Shown in pieces: positions 42,157-52,091 of a DNA stretch of 64,000 nt; positions within the stretch are counted from its first letter, which is position 1, and the number at the start of each line of letters is the position of its first letter. The translations under genes and the position numbers were made by a program. The notes below the pieces were generated by a model. That model was not told where the DNA came from and did not search any database. It worked only from the letters and a program-made list of their open reading frames with translations. Source of the stretch: Nitrosovibrio sp. Nv4 (GTDB taxonomy: Bacteria > Pseudomonadota > Gammaproteobacteria > Burkholderiales > Nitrosomonadaceae); NCBI GenBank assembly GCA_945860135.1, contig CAMAPK010000001.1:1-64000 (forward strand), given 5' to 3'.

Positions 42157-42240
42157 TTGCAACCCCCCCCGGATTAAAGGATAATGTGCGCCTTTCCGCT
42201 CCGCAGTTCGCTGGGTGGAGACAGATCAAGGATACAAGCC

Positions 42241-42465
42241 ATGAAAGCAGAAATTCACCCGAGTTATCAGGAAATCGCCGTGACGTGCAGTTGCGGCAAT
42301 ACTTTCCAGACCCGTTCCACCATGAGCAAGCCGTTGCACGTTGAAGTGTGCTCGAACTGTCACCCGTTCTATACCGGCAAACAGAAAATCGTGGATACCG
42401 CCGGGCGAGTCGAGAAATTCCGCCAGAAATACGGCAAAAAATCGGCAGACCAGACAGCGGCCTGA
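42241..42465 (+). CDS. rpmE: 50S ribosomal protein L31
   Basis: '[27 protein letters not shown]...[27 protein letters not shown]'. Confidence 0.97.
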   Translation: MKAEIHPSYQEIAVTCSCGNTFQTRSTMSKPLHVEVCSNCHPFYTGKQKIVDTAGRVEKFRQKYGKKSADQTAA

Positions 42466-42487
42466 AACACCGGTTTGTGCGCTCATG

Positions 42488-42514
42488 AAAAGGCAGCTTG
42501 AAGCTGCCTTTTTT
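42488..42514 (+). terminator. rho-independent terminator of rpmE
   Basis: AAAAGGCAGC-TTGAA-GCTGCCTTTTTT. Confidence 0.85.
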
Positions 42515-42538
42515 ATTTTCGGCGGGTAAAATGACGCC

Positions 42539-44008
42539 ATGAAAGTCCCAGCCATACTCCGACTTGCCGCCCTGCTCGCCAGCCTGTTTCTGTTTGCAGG
42601 TTGTGCGGTGAATCCGGTTACCGGCAGGCAGAATTTCACCCTCATGTCGGAAGCCGAGGAAATGCGCACCGGGCAGAAAGCCGATGTCGATATCCGCAAG
42701 GAGTACGGCATTTACGATTCGCCGTCCCTGCAGAGTTATGTCAACGAAGTTGGGCAGAAGCTCGCGCAGAAAAGTCATCGCCCACAGCTCAATTATCACT
42801 TCACTGTGGTCGATAGCCCGCAGATAAATGCTTTTGCGCTGCCCGGCGGCTATGTCTATATCACCCGCGGCATCATCGCTTATCTCAATTCAGAAGCAGA
42901 ACTCGCCGCCGTGCTGGGACATGAAATCGGGCACGTCACAGCGCGTCATGGAGTGCAGCAATATACCGCCGCTACCGCCGCCAATGTCGGCACGGTGATT
43001 CTGGGCGTGCTGCTGTCGCAATACATCGGGCCGGCCGGACAACAACTCGGGCAAAGCGCTTTAGGCATAATGGGGAATGTGCTTCTTTCGGGCTACGGCC
43101 GCGAACATGAACTGGAAGCCGACCGTCTCGGCGCCGAGTATCTGGCACGCAGCGGCTACGACCCGCAGGCGATGATCAAAGTCATCGGCGTACTCAAAAA
43201 TCAGGAATTATTCGATATCGAAGTCGCCGCGCAGGAAGGGCGCGAACCGCGCCGCTACCACGGAATTTTTGCCACCCACCCGGACAATGACACGCGCCTG
43301 CACGAAGTCGTTGACGATGCCAAACAGTTTGCCGTAGCGAATGCAAACGATCACCGGGCAGAATTCCTGCGCCAGACCGAAGGCATGATCTTTGGCGACA
43401 GCTCCGCTCACGGCATCATCCGCGGAAACACATTTCAGCATGGTGAACTGGGGTTCAGCGTGACGTTTCCGCCCAACTGGCGCATACGCAACCAGCCGGA
43501 CAAGGTGCAGGCGATCAGCCCGCAAAACGATGCGCTGATGGAATTGAGCCTGGTCGAAAATCCGCGTGGTTCACCAGCTGATTTTGCCCGCCAGCGCTTT
43601 CATCTGGGGGTCACCAACGAAGTTTCAACCACCGCCATCAACGGCCTGCCCGCCGCGCTGGTCACTGCCAGCACGCGCGACGGCAGACCTCTCACTGCAG
43701 GGGTGATTTACCACAACGACCAGGCTTTCGTGCTGGCGGGAGTGGGCGCTTCCCTCACCACGTTCGACCAGCACCATGCCGAGATCAGCAATGCGATCGA
43801 CAGCTTCCGCGCACTTACCACAGCGGAACGCAAATCCATCAAACCGCTCGCGCTCAGAACCATCACTGCCAGTAGAGATCTGACCTACGCCGAACTGGCC
43901 AGCCAGTCCCCATTAGGCAAGAATGCAGAAAATTATCTGCGTCTGCTCAACGGCCAGTATCCTGACGGCGAGCCGGTGCCCGGCCAGATTGTCAAAATCG
44001 TCAAGTAG
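42539..44008 (+). CDS. M48 family metalloprotease, BepA/YfgC-like
   Basis: Signal/lipobox 'LFAGC', 'LAAVLGHEIGHVTARHG'. Confidence 0.92.
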   Translation: MKVPAILRLAALLASLFLFAGCAVNPVTGRQNFTLMSEAEEMRTGQKADVDIRKEYGIYDSPSLQSYVNEVGQKLAQKSHRPQLNYHFTVVDSPQINAFALPGGYVYITRGIIAYLNSEAELAAVLGHEIGHVTARHGVQQYTAATAANVGTVILGVLLSQYIGPAGQQLGQSALGIMGNVLLSGYGREHELEADRLGAEYLARSGYDPQAMIKVIGVLKNQELFDIEVAAQEGREPRRYHGIFATHPDNDTRLHEVVDDAKQFAVANANDHRAEFLRQTEGMIFGDSSAHGIIRGNTFQHGELGFSVTFPPNWRIRNQPDKVQAISPQNDALMELSLVENPRGSPADFARQRFHLGVTNEVSTTAINGLPAALVTASTRDGRPLTAGVIYHNDQAFVLAGVGASLTTFDQHHAEISNAIDSFRALTTAERKSIKPLALRTITASRDLTYAELASQSPLGKNAENYLRLLNGQYPDGEPVPGQIVKIVK

Positions 44009-44016
44009 GGAATCTT

Positions 44017-44141
44017 ATTCCAATTCCAGTTCGAAAGTGAAACGAGGCGATGACGAACGAACGCCGCAGACAGTACTAGTAGTACGGCAAGGCGAGAGTG
44101 AGGATATCAACAAAGTGTCACTGATGAAATGGAATTGGAAT
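44017..44141. mobile_element. MITE/palindromic intergenic repeat with 12-bp perfect TIRs and central palindrome
   Basis: ATTCCAATTCCA (44017-44028) and TGGAATTGGAAT (44130-44141); central GTACTAGTAGTAC at 44073-44085, exactly midway. Confidence 0.75.
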
Positions 44142-45190
44142 CAGGCGACTGTCACGTCTTGTGACAGATACACGTCCTGAATCGAGTTCAGCAACCTCAC
44201 CCCTTCAGCAAACGGCTTCTGGAAAGCCTTGCGTCCGGAGATCAAGCCCATGCCACCGGCGCGCTTGTTGATCACAGCGGTGCGCACTGCCTGGCGCAAA
44301 TCGTCCTTGCCCGACTCGCCACCGGAATTGATCATGCCCACCCGCCCCATGTAGCAGTTCGCCACCTGGTAACGCACCAGATCGATCGGATGCTCAGTAG
44401 TGAGCTCGCTGTACACCTTGGGGCTGGTCTTGCCGAACTTGAGCGCATTGTAGCCACCGTTGTTCTCGGCCATTTTCTGCTTGACGATGTCGGCTTCGAT
44501 CGTCACTGCGAGATGGTTGGCCTGACCGGTCAGATCGGCGCTGACGTGGTAGTCCTTGTCGGCGGTCTTGAACGCCGCATTGCGCGTGTAGGCCCACAGG
44601 ATTGTCACCATGCCAAGTTCATGCGCGTGCGCGAATGCCTCGGAAACTTCCTGAATCTGCCGGCGCGACTCCTCGGAACCGAAAAACACCGTTGCCCCGA
44701 CCGCACAGGCGCCCATGTCGAAAGCCTGATCCACGCTGGCGAACAAAGTCTGATCGTATTTGCTGGGATAAGTCAGCAACTCGTTATGGTTTATTTTAAG
44801 AACGAATGGAATCTTGTGAGCATAGCGCCGTGCCACCATCCCCAGCACCCCGAGAGTGGAGGCTACGCCGTTGCAACCACCTTCGATCGCCAGTCGGGCA
44901 ATGTTTTCAGGATCAAAAAACATCGGATTGGGTGCAAACGAGGCGCCGCCGGAATGCTCCACGCCCTGATCCACCGGCAACAGCGACAAATAGCCGCTGC
45001 CCGCCAGACGACCGTGGTTGTACAGCGCCTGCAGATTACGCAACACCCCGGGTTTGCGATCGCTCGCGACCATCACCCGATCGATGAAATCCGGCCCCGG
45101 CACATGCAACCCGTCTTTCGGTATTCCCTTGCACACATGATTCAGCAGCCGGTCGGCTTCCTCCCCCAGCATTGCAGTTATATCGGTCAT
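44141..45190 (-). CDS. class I fructose-bisphosphate aldolase
   Basis: '[41 protein letters not shown]', '[10 protein letters not shown]'. Confidence 0.93.
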   Translation of the reverse strand: MTDITAMLGEEADRLLNHVCKGIPKDGLHVPGPDFIDRVMVASDRKPGVLRNLQALYNHGRLAGSGYLSLLPVDQGVEHSGGASFAPNPMFFDPENIARLAIEGGCNGVASTLGVLGMVARRYAHKIPFVLKINHNELLTYPSKYDQTLFASVDQAFDMGACAVGATVFFGSEESRRQIQEVSEAFAHAHELGMVTILWAYTRNAAFKTADKDYHVSADLTGQANHLAVTIEADIVKQKMAENNGGYNALKFGKTSPKVYSELTTEHPIDLVRYQVANCYMGRVGMINSGGESGKDDLRQAVRTAVINKRAGGMGLISGRKAFQKPFAEGVRLLNSIQDVYLSQDVTVA

Positions 45191-45252
45191 CTTCTACTCC
45201 TCTGCAGTTATGAAATCTACATTTCCATAGTAGTCAATGAATCTGCCCCTGG

Positions 45253-45909
45253 CTACATGTTCTGCGCCAGCAGAGGGTAATCGGTAATTACGCCATCGAC
45301 TCCCGCGTCCCGGCAATGCTGGTGTTCAGCCTGTGTCACCGGGCCATAGATGAAATTGCGAAAACCGTCTGCGGCAGCCTGCTGCAACAAGGCCTCGTCC
45401 AGAATGTTGTAATCCCAGACGATATGGTCAATCCTGGGATTGCCTTCACAGCTGGCCAGCAGAGAAGCGAGAACCTGCGGCCGGTGCGCCACCAGCAAGC
45501 CGCAGTCCATTTGGAGTGAGGAGGCACAGACCGCCACTACATCGTGGCGGAAAGAAGTGACGAGAATACGATGACCAACCTGATATTTTTTCAGCACGCC
45601 GATCACCCGCGGCAACGCCTGTGTAGTCTTGATCTCGATATTCCACAGAATGCCAGGAAAACACTCCAGCGCTTCGTCCAGAGTCGGCACCTTATGCCCG
45701 AGCACCTGTTCGATTTCGTCATGAGTAAGATCGGTCACCGCCTGTCCGGATGCAATCACGCGATCATGGATCAGCACCAGCAAACCGTCATGGCTGATGC
45801 GCACATCGGTTTCAATCCCGTTCACTCCCAGCGTCACCGCTGCTTCGAACGCGGCCAGAGTGTTTTCGGGAACCGCAGCGTGAAATCCGCGGTGAGCGAT
45901 TACCAGCAT
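45253..45909 (-). CDS. glycerophosphodiester phosphodiesterase
   Basis: 'VIAHRGFHAAVPENTLAAFEAAVTLGVNGIETDVRISHDGLLVLIHD'. Confidence 0.94.
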   Translation of the reverse strand: MLVIAHRGFHAAVPENTLAAFEAAVTLGVNGIETDVRISHDGLLVLIHDRVIASGQAVTDLTHDEIEQVLGHKVPTLDEALECFPGILWNIEIKTTQALPRVIGVLKKYQVGHRILVTSFRHDVVAVCASSLQMDCGLLVAHRPQVLASLLASCEGNPRIDHIVWDYNILDEALLQQAAADGFRNFIYGPVTQAEHQHCRDAGVDGVITDYPLLAQNM

Positions 45910-45925
45910 GGTTTATTCCCTCTCA

Positions 45926-46756
45926 TCAATCCGCAACGCGCGTCGGGCGCGGGCGGAAATATTGGCTGTTGTCATAATAAGCCTCGTTTGCATTGTCCGG
46001 CGACCAACCGGGGTAACCCAGCAGCGGTACTGGCGACAAAGCGACTGGAGCAACGTCATTGCCGGACAAAAAATTATCCAACATCGAATCGGCTGCAGCA
46101 AGTTGCAGCGCCAGAGGACGGTGAAAAAAATCCTGTTCCACCGCAAGGATAATGCCTTTTCCGGTCATGCCGGTGTAAGGTTTCAGCGCTTTCTCGTAGA
46201 GTCCGTGACCGAACAGAAAAAATCTCATGTGAGCACACACTGCCTCGCGCTGCCGCCAGAACAAATGCTTCCACTCGAAATCTTGCAACAGCTTGCTCAA
46301 TCCGGCATCGCTACTCATCACGATCACCCCGGATTCATCAAACAGCGTTGCCGTATCGCGCAGCGGGCCGCGCTGCACTTTTTCATTGCCATGTTCCTGC
46401 AGCAGCGCCTGATAGTGCAACTGGTTGAGTGCCGCTTTGGCACGCGGGAAGGTGAGCCATACCAGCGCGTTGAACAGATCATGCCAGTTGTGCGCACGAG
46501 TCTGCACTTCTCCCGCGAGATAGATGCGTGGTTCGTACTGTTGCGCAAAGTCACGGGCTGCAACATTCTGTGGAACAAAATGTACCGGTTTGCCGGAGCG
46601 GGTGACGGGCGGTGCGGCCGCATGATCCCGCAAATGCTCCAGGGTGCCGATATCGGGCCAATCATGCAGATGCTCCAGCCCGTTTCCTGCCGGACGCAGC
46701 GGCTCGAACAGTGCAGAGGCTTGCAGAAAGTCCGGTGTCCAGCCGGGCGAACTCAC
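45926..46756 (-). CDS. DUF3025-like protein
   Basis: 'YEPRIYLAGEVQTRAHNWHDLFNALVWLTFPRAKAALN'. Confidence 0.75.
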   Translation of the reverse strand: MSSPGWTPDFLQASALFEPLRPAGNGLEHLHDWPDIGTLEHLRDHAAAPPVTRSGKPVHFVPQNVAARDFAQQYEPRIYLAGEVQTRAHNWHDLFNALVWLTFPRAKAALNQLHYQALLQEHGNEKVQRGPLRDTATLFDESGVIVMSSDAGLSKLLQDFEWKHLFWRQREAVCAHMRFFLFGHGLYEKALKPYTGMTGKGIILAVEQDFFHRPLALQLAAADSMLDNFLSGNDVAPVALSPVPLLGYPGWSPDNANEAYYDNSQYFRPRPTRVAD

Positions 46757-48030
46757 TCGACAGACCTCTCTTCAGCAGAGCGCAGTCTGGCCGTAAGAAA
46801 AATACATACAAGGGTCGAGACTGCGGCGATGATGCCCACCGTGCCAAAACGGGTCAACTCTCCGGCAGCCGATTTGCCCATGATCGACCCCGCCATCAGC
46901 GAGGCAAAACCCGCGGCGATCTGCTGCACCGAAGAATTGAAACTCATGAAGCTGCCGCGCAAACGCGGTTCCACGCTGGAAATTATCAGCGCCATCGCCG
47001 GCACGAAACGCCCCGAGACAAAAATCATGAACAGCGTGGTAGCGCCGATGGCCAGAATCACCGGCACCTTCGCCAAATGCGTGACCAGCAGAATCGGTGC
47101 GATGGAGATCACGGCGAGGATGCCGAACACCTTGCGCTTGCCGTGATGGTCAGCATAGCGGCCGATCCAACGTGCGGTAAAGAATGTCGCCAGGCCACCG
47201 AAAAAATAGAGATAAGGCAGATCGGTTTCCGCCAGCCCCACATTGGCGACCATGTAGAGACTGATGAAAGGGATCACCGAGAAGCCGGCGAACATCAGCA
47301 TGATGATCAAGGCGAATGCATTCAAATGATTGCGATTGAAAAAAATCGTGCGCAACTGCCGCAAAGGATTACTTTCGCGCTGATGTTCCAGATGCGCGCG
47401 CAGTGGCGGCAATGCCCACCAGGCGGCGGCGAGTATCAATACGCCCAGTGCGGTCAGAAAAAAGAACGGCGCGCGCCAGTCCGACAGGTTGGCAAGAAAC
47501 AGACCGATCGGCAAACCCACCACTGCTGCCAGGGAAAAGGCCGACATCACCGTGCCGGTGGCGGTGCCACGGCGGTATTCGGGAATGATGTCGCCGACGA
47601 TGGAAAACACCACTGCCCCCATCACCCCGCCGAATGCCCCCGCCAACGCGCGTGCCGCCAGCAGCATGGGATAGCTCGGCGCCAGCGCGCACAGCAGCGT
47701 GGCGATGGCAAAGCCGCCGCACAACACGATCAGCACCGTCTTGCGGTCAAACCGATCGATCACGAACGCAGCGAAGAAACCGCACAGCCCCGCGCTGAAA
47801 GTGTAGATTGATACCAGAAAACCGAATTGCGGCGGGGTGATCTCGAACAGACGCATGAACTGCGGACCCAACGGCATCATGATCATGAAATCCATGATAT
47901 GGATGAAATGCACTCCCACCAGAATCGCCAGAATAGACCATTCGTTCGCAGGCGCCTGATGCGGGATCGCACCGCATTCCATCATTTCGGAACTGTCGCC
48001 AGCCTGGAGAATATCTTCGGTATTGGGCAC
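46753..48030 (-). CDS. MFS transporter
   Basis: 12-TM-like; 'RRGTATGTVMSAFSLAAVVGLPIGLFLAN'. Confidence 0.92.
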   Translation of the reverse strand: MPNTEDILQAGDSSEMMECGAIPHQAPANEWSILAILVGVHFIHIMDFMIMMPLGPQFMRLFEITPPQFGFLVSIYTFSAGLCGFFAAFVIDRFDRKTVLIVLCGGFAIATLLCALAPSYPMLLAARALAGAFGGVMGAVVFSIVGDIIPEYRRGTATGTVMSAFSLAAVVGLPIGLFLANLSDWRAPFFFLTALGVLILAAAWWALPPLRAHLEHQRESNPLRQLRTIFFNRNHLNAFALIIMLMFAGFSVIPFISLYMVANVGLAETDLPYLYFFGGLATFFTARWIGRYADHHGKRKVFGILAVISIAPILLVTHLAKVPVILAIGATTLFMIFVSGRFVPAMALIISSVEPRLRGSFMSFNSSVQQIAAGFASLMAGSIMGKSAAGELTRFGTVGIIAAVSTLVCIFLTARLRSAEERSVE

Positions 48031-48093
48031 TTTGGACCTTTATAGCAAACTGCCTGGATGCAGGCCATCCAAGCTGCATTCGCCGTGGATTAT

Positions 48094-48329
48094 CCTAAGT
48101 CCGGCAGTTGGACGGGGTAGAGTGTACGGTTTTTGGTGTGCAGGGCAAGACGCAATGACGCGGAATGGTCATTCCATTCCAAGGAGTTGCAACGCAGCCA
48201 TGCGCTGCAAAAATCGTGCAATCTGCCCTGTAGCGAACTCTCCCGAAAGATGAAGGTCAAGCACTGTAAAAAGTCACGATAAGTCATGCTGTTAAGCTAA
48301 AGAATAAGCGATCAACTGCCGGACTTAGG
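48094..48329. mobile_element. 236-bp MITE-like element with 17-bp perfect TIRs and 5-bp TSD (ATTAT)
   Basis: CCTAAGTCCGGCAGTTG (48094-48110) / CAACTGCCGGACTTAGG (48313-48329); ATTAT at 48089-48093 and 48330-48334. Confidence 0.85.
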
Positions 48330-48330
48330 A

Positions 48331-49176
48331 TTATAGTGGCGCCCCCAGGTTCGTGCCAATAAAATCCGCCAGCGCCCTGATCCACGGTTTCCGCATGAAA
48401 ATGAAACCGTCATTGTGGCCACCCTGCAGTTCCAGAAACTGCTTCGGCTCCGGCGCTGCCTGGAACAACGCCTGGCCCTGCTCGAACGGTACGATCTCAT
48501 CCTGCGGACTGTGGGCGACGAACACCGGGCAAGTGACCGAGCGCAGATATTCCAGGGTGTTGTATTCGAAACGGGACAGCAGCCGCACCGGCAGATAGGG
48601 ATAAATCTTTGCCGCCATGTCGGGTACGGAAGTGAAGGTGGAAGCCAGCACCAGCATTCCCGGTTTCTCGCGTGCCGCCAGCCATGCTGCCACCGCGCCG
48701 CCGAGGGATTCACCGAACAGCACCACGCGCGCAGGCGGGATGCCTTTTGTTACGGTGAGGTAATGCCACGCCGCCTGGGCATCGAGATAAGTGCCGGACT
48801 CCGAGGGCAAGCCGCTGCTGCGGCCATAGCCGCGATAATCGAAAATGAAAGTGTCATAGCCCAGCTCAGCCAGCATGGCCAGATAATACAGGCGATAGGA
48901 AATGTTGCCGGCGTTGCCATGAAAAAACAGCACCGTACCCTTGGCCGCAGTGGCAGCAGGGGCTGGCACAAACCAGCCGTGCAGGGTCTCGTTGTCGGTA
49001 GTGGTAATTTCCACCGATTCGTAGACCAGCCCCACCTGCTCGGGGGTGGCGATGTGGTCAAATCCGGTTTCAGGAAAATAGATCAGGCGCGGCTGGGCAA
49101 AAAACAGCAGCAGCAACAACGCAGCGTAGGTGACTATCGCCATAACAGCTAAGTTGAGCAGCATGCGCATGGGCAC
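48331..49176 (-). CDS. alpha/beta hydrolase
   Basis: 'GTVLFFHGNAGNISYRL', 'VVLFGESLGGAVAAWLA'. Confidence 0.93.
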   Translation of the reverse strand: MPMRMLLNLAVMAIVTYAALLLLLFFAQPRLIYFPETGFDHIATPEQVGLVYESVEITTTDNETLHGWFVPAPAATAAKGTVLFFHGNAGNISYRLYYLAMLAELGYDTFIFDYRGYGRSSGLPSESGTYLDAQAAWHYLTVTKGIPPARVVLFGESLGGAVAAWLAAREKPGMLVLASTFTSVPDMAAKIYPYLPVRLLSRFEYNTLEYLRSVTCPVFVAHSPQDEIVPFEQGQALFQAAPEPKQFLELQGGHNDGFIFMRKPWIRALADFIGTNLGAPL

Positions 49177-49238
49177 GAATTGGTTAATCTCCGGGACTCG
49201 TGTCTATAATAGTCACTTTCCAGCCCCCAGGAGCGCAA

Positions 49239-49787
49239 ATGAACCTCGATCGAGTAAATTCTGGCCGCGACCTTCCCAACGATTGCAACGTCATCATCGA
49301 AATACCGATGAATGCCGATCCCATCAAGTACGAAGTGGACAAGGAAACCGGCGCCATGTTTGTGGATCGTTTCATGTCCACGTCGATGCACTACCCGTGC
49401 AACTATGGTTATATCCCGCACACGCTGTCAGAAGACGGCGATCCGGTGGACGTGCTGGTGCTGTCGCCGGTACCGCTGATCTCCGGCGTAGTGGTGCGCT
49501 GCCGACCGCTGGGCATGTTGCAGATGACCGACGAAGCCGGCGAGGATGCCAAGATCCTGGCGGTACCGATCGACAAGCTCTGCAGCCTCTACCGTAAAAA
49601 GAAGTCGCATGCCGACCTGCCGGAACTGGTACGTTCGCAAATCGCGCACTTCTTCGCCCACTACAAAGACCTGGAAGAAGGCAAATGGGTCAAGATCGTC
49701 GGCTGGGCTGGCGTCGAGGAAGCCAAGGCGGAAATCATGGCCGGGGTCAAACGCTATAACAAGGCCAAGAAGAAACCAATGTTCTAG
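49239..49787 (+). CDS. ppa: inorganic pyrophosphatase
   Basis: '[46 protein letters not shown]'. Confidence 0.97.
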   Translation: MNLDRVNSGRDLPNDCNVIIEIPMNADPIKYEVDKETGAMFVDRFMSTSMHYPCNYGYIPHTLSEDGDPVDVLVLSPVPLISGVVVRCRPLGMLQMTDEAGEDAKILAVPIDKLCSLYRKKKSHADLPELVRSQIAHFFAHYKDLEEGKWVKIVGWAGVEEAKAEIMAGVKRYNKAKKKPMF

Positions 49788-49883
49788 AGGTGCTTCAATA
49801 AATCCGAGTGCAGGAATGAAGCATTCCGAAAATTAATCTTATGCACCGGTAGCGGTGTCTAGTTAACATCAGGCTCAACAGGG

Positions 49884-50762
49884 ATGAGCACAGCCAATGA
49901 AGGTTTCTTCATACAGGGCGAAAGCTCAAATCTCGGATACCTCAACATCCGCGATAGCCCTCACCACAAGGATACGCGTCAGTTCGTTGATTCACTCTGG
50001 GCGAAATATAAACCGCTCGCCGATGTGCATTTTCTCGAAGACGCAAAGAACCATTTCCTTGAGCGATTCTGGGAGATGTATGTAGCTGTCACTTTTATGG
50101 AGCGAGGCTTACAGCTAGTTCCAGTCGGAGGTGAAGGTCCGGAGTTCTATTTCGAGATTTCGCAGCGTCGCATCTTCGTCGAAGCCATTGCCCCTGGCCC
50201 AGGTACTGGCCTAGACCAAGTCCCCGGACCTCGATACGACGGTGAGGCTACTAAAACTCCAACAGAAAAGATTCTGCTACGATTCACACATGCATTGGAT
50301 GTGAAGCGGGATAGATACCTTGCGGCGTTAGAAAAGGGGATTGTCACTTATAACGATGGTTACCTACTCGCTATCAACTCCCGTGGAATCCATCACGGTC
50401 CCATTGGCAATACCATGCCTTACTTTGCTCAGGCCTTTCTTCCTTTTGGTCCTCTTGCTTTGGCACTCGACCCCATAACAGGAAACATCGTGGATTCATT
50501 TCATCAGTACCGCGATACGATACCGAAGCAGAATGGGAAAAACATCTCGACGAAGGCGTTTCTCGATCCCAAATTCCAGTTTGTCTCCGCCGTTCTACAT
50601 TCATCGGTGGACTGCGTAAACCGCCCAAAGGAAATAGGAGCTGACTTCTGCATCCTCCACAATCCGAGTGCTGTTCACGACATCGATCCGTTAGCGTTCC
50701 CTTGGTCAAAGCATCTGGTTCTTCGCGATGATGAGCTTGTTGAAATTAAGCCTAACCTTTAA
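49884..50762 (+). CDS. hypothetical protein, possible PD-(D/E)XK nuclease-like fold
   Basis: 'FLERFWEMYVAVTFMERGLQLVPVGGEGPEFYFEISQRRIFVEAIAP' resembles E...(G)PD/E...(D/E)xK core. Confidence 0.5.
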   Translation: MSTANEGFFIQGESSNLGYLNIRDSPHHKDTRQFVDSLWAKYKPLADVHFLEDAKNHFLERFWEMYVAVTFMERGLQLVPVGGEGPEFYFEISQRRIFVEAIAPGPGTGLDQVPGPRYDGEATKTPTEKILLRFTHALDVKRDRYLAALEKGIVTYNDGYLLAINSRGIHHGPIGNTMPYFAQAFLPFGPLALALDPITGNIVDSFHQYRDTIPKQNGKNISTKAFLDPKFQFVSAVLHSSVDCVNRPKEIGADFCILHNPSAVHDIDPLAFPWSKHLVLRDDELVEIKPNL

Positions 50763-50858
50763 TTCAAGCAGACGCGCAACAGCGTGCCGCTCAACAACGC
50801 GTTCAGTATGGGGCTGATCCGAGAGCATGAGCGATCTAGGCTCACATAAAAGAATTAA

Positions 50859-50926
50859 AGGGGTCGGGCTCGGTTTATTTTTCTGCACGAACCCGTGCAA
50901 AGCGTCGCTTCGCGCCACCGACCCCT
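50859..50926. repeat. REP-like structured repeat between convergent ORFs
   Basis: AGGGGTCGG (50859-50867) / CCGACCCCT (50918-50926) enclosing hairpin TGCACG-AACC-CGTGCA (50884-50899). Confidence 0.55.
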
Positions 50927-51750
50927 CACTCCCATCCGTTCAATTGAAAAAACCCTGCCCGGTTCAACACGTCTTTAGAATAATCGCGATGGGCCGTGTA
51001 GAAATCCACGTCGAGCCCGTTGCGAATGGCTTTGAGAACGTTGCCCGGGCCGCAGTTATAGGCCGCTAGCGCCGCGCGCAGCAGGGGCTTGCCCTGCAGG
51101 CTTTGCTTGCGCCGGAAGAAACTGAGGCAGTCAGCCAGCACCTTGCAGCCGTAGAGAATGTTCTGTTGCGGATCCTGCCAGTTGCCGGTACGGGCTAACT
51201 CATGGGCGTCGAAGTCGATCTGCATCAGGCCGCGGCCGAAACCACCGCCATCCGGGGGCAGCGCGTCCTGGCGAAAGCGCGCCGGAAAGCCGCGCTCGGC
51301 GAAGTCGCCGGTACCGCCCGCACCTGCTGGCTGCAAAGCCAGCCCCCACCTCGATTCGCGCGAGCCCAGCCCGCCCAGCACGGGTACGTCGATACCATAC
51401 TGTTGCGCACCCTGCCTGATGAATGCCAGGTAGTGGGTGGCGGCATCCAGTTGCCTGAGATACCCGCTATCGTTGCGCGCAATGGTGGTGGGATAAACCT
51501 TGTCGGGCTCCGGTGACGGCGTTCCGAGCAGCGCCGCCCAGGTCAGCGCACCAGCGACGCCGTCATCGTCCAGATTGTGTTCGCTCTGGAACTGCTTGAG
51601 GGCAGCCTCGGTATCGCGCCCGAAAAAGCCATCAGCATCGAGTGCGTAACCTTCCTGCTTCAACTCGTTTTGCAGCTCCTTCACTTCATCGCACAGTTCG
51701 GGCGAGGTGTGGTCGTAGCCATCGTTCAATCGCAAAACCGGCCGGCTCAT
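50926..51750 (-). CDS. peptidoglycan-binding plus lysozyme/SLT-like peptidoglycan hydrolase without signal peptide
   Basis: PG_binding_1-like 'VKELQNELKQEGYALDADGFFGRDTEAALKQFQSEHNLDDDGVAGALTWAAL'; 'GLGSRESRWG', 'GRGLMQIDF', 'ALAAYNCGPGNVLKA'. Confidence 0.85.
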   Translation of the reverse strand: MSRPVLRLNDGYDHTSPELCDEVKELQNELKQEGYALDADGFFGRDTEAALKQFQSEHNLDDDGVAGALTWAALLGTPSPEPDKVYPTTIARNDSGYLRQLDAATHYLAFIRQGAQQYGIDVPVLGGLGSRESRWGLALQPAGAGGTGDFAERGFPARFRQDALPPDGGGFGRGLMQIDFDAHELARTGNWQDPQQNILYGCKVLADCLSFFRRKQSLQGKPLLRAALAAYNCGPGNVLKAIRNGLDVDFYTAHRDYSKDVLNRAGFFQLNGWE

Positions 51751-52091
51751 AGAACTATTCCCCTGTAGTGTGTCTCAGACAGCGCTCCGCTTCTTTCATC
51801 GAACAACAGAAAATCCAGTCTCCTGCATCACCATAGGAAACCCAATCTTATAAATCAAATTTGTTCGCGAATCAGTGACCCGCTCATTAGCTGGCCTCTT
51901 TAATTCCTCTGCTTGAAATTTGACCAATCTGTTCTACAAATAATTACTGCACCGCGAACACAGAAGTCCAATGGATTTGAAGAGCGGCTTGCTCGGCACT
52001 TCATTCAATTTCTCCAGGTTATGCAGTTGGATAGGTGAGCCCAACCCTGTCTGGTAAATTCAGGGCGCGTTACATTCATGGAGATTAAAAA

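Noticed and set aside
45908-47146. 412-aa plus-strand ORF
   Set aside because: Antisense to DUF3025-like and MFS genes; no coherent domain.
46612-47811. 399-aa plus-strand ORF
   Set aside because: Antisense to the MFS transporter; Arg/His/Gln-rich composition typical of a shadow frame.
50926-51750. Prophage lysis module
   Set aside because: Only an endolysin-like gene is present; no holin, spanin, structural or integrase genes in the neighbourhood.
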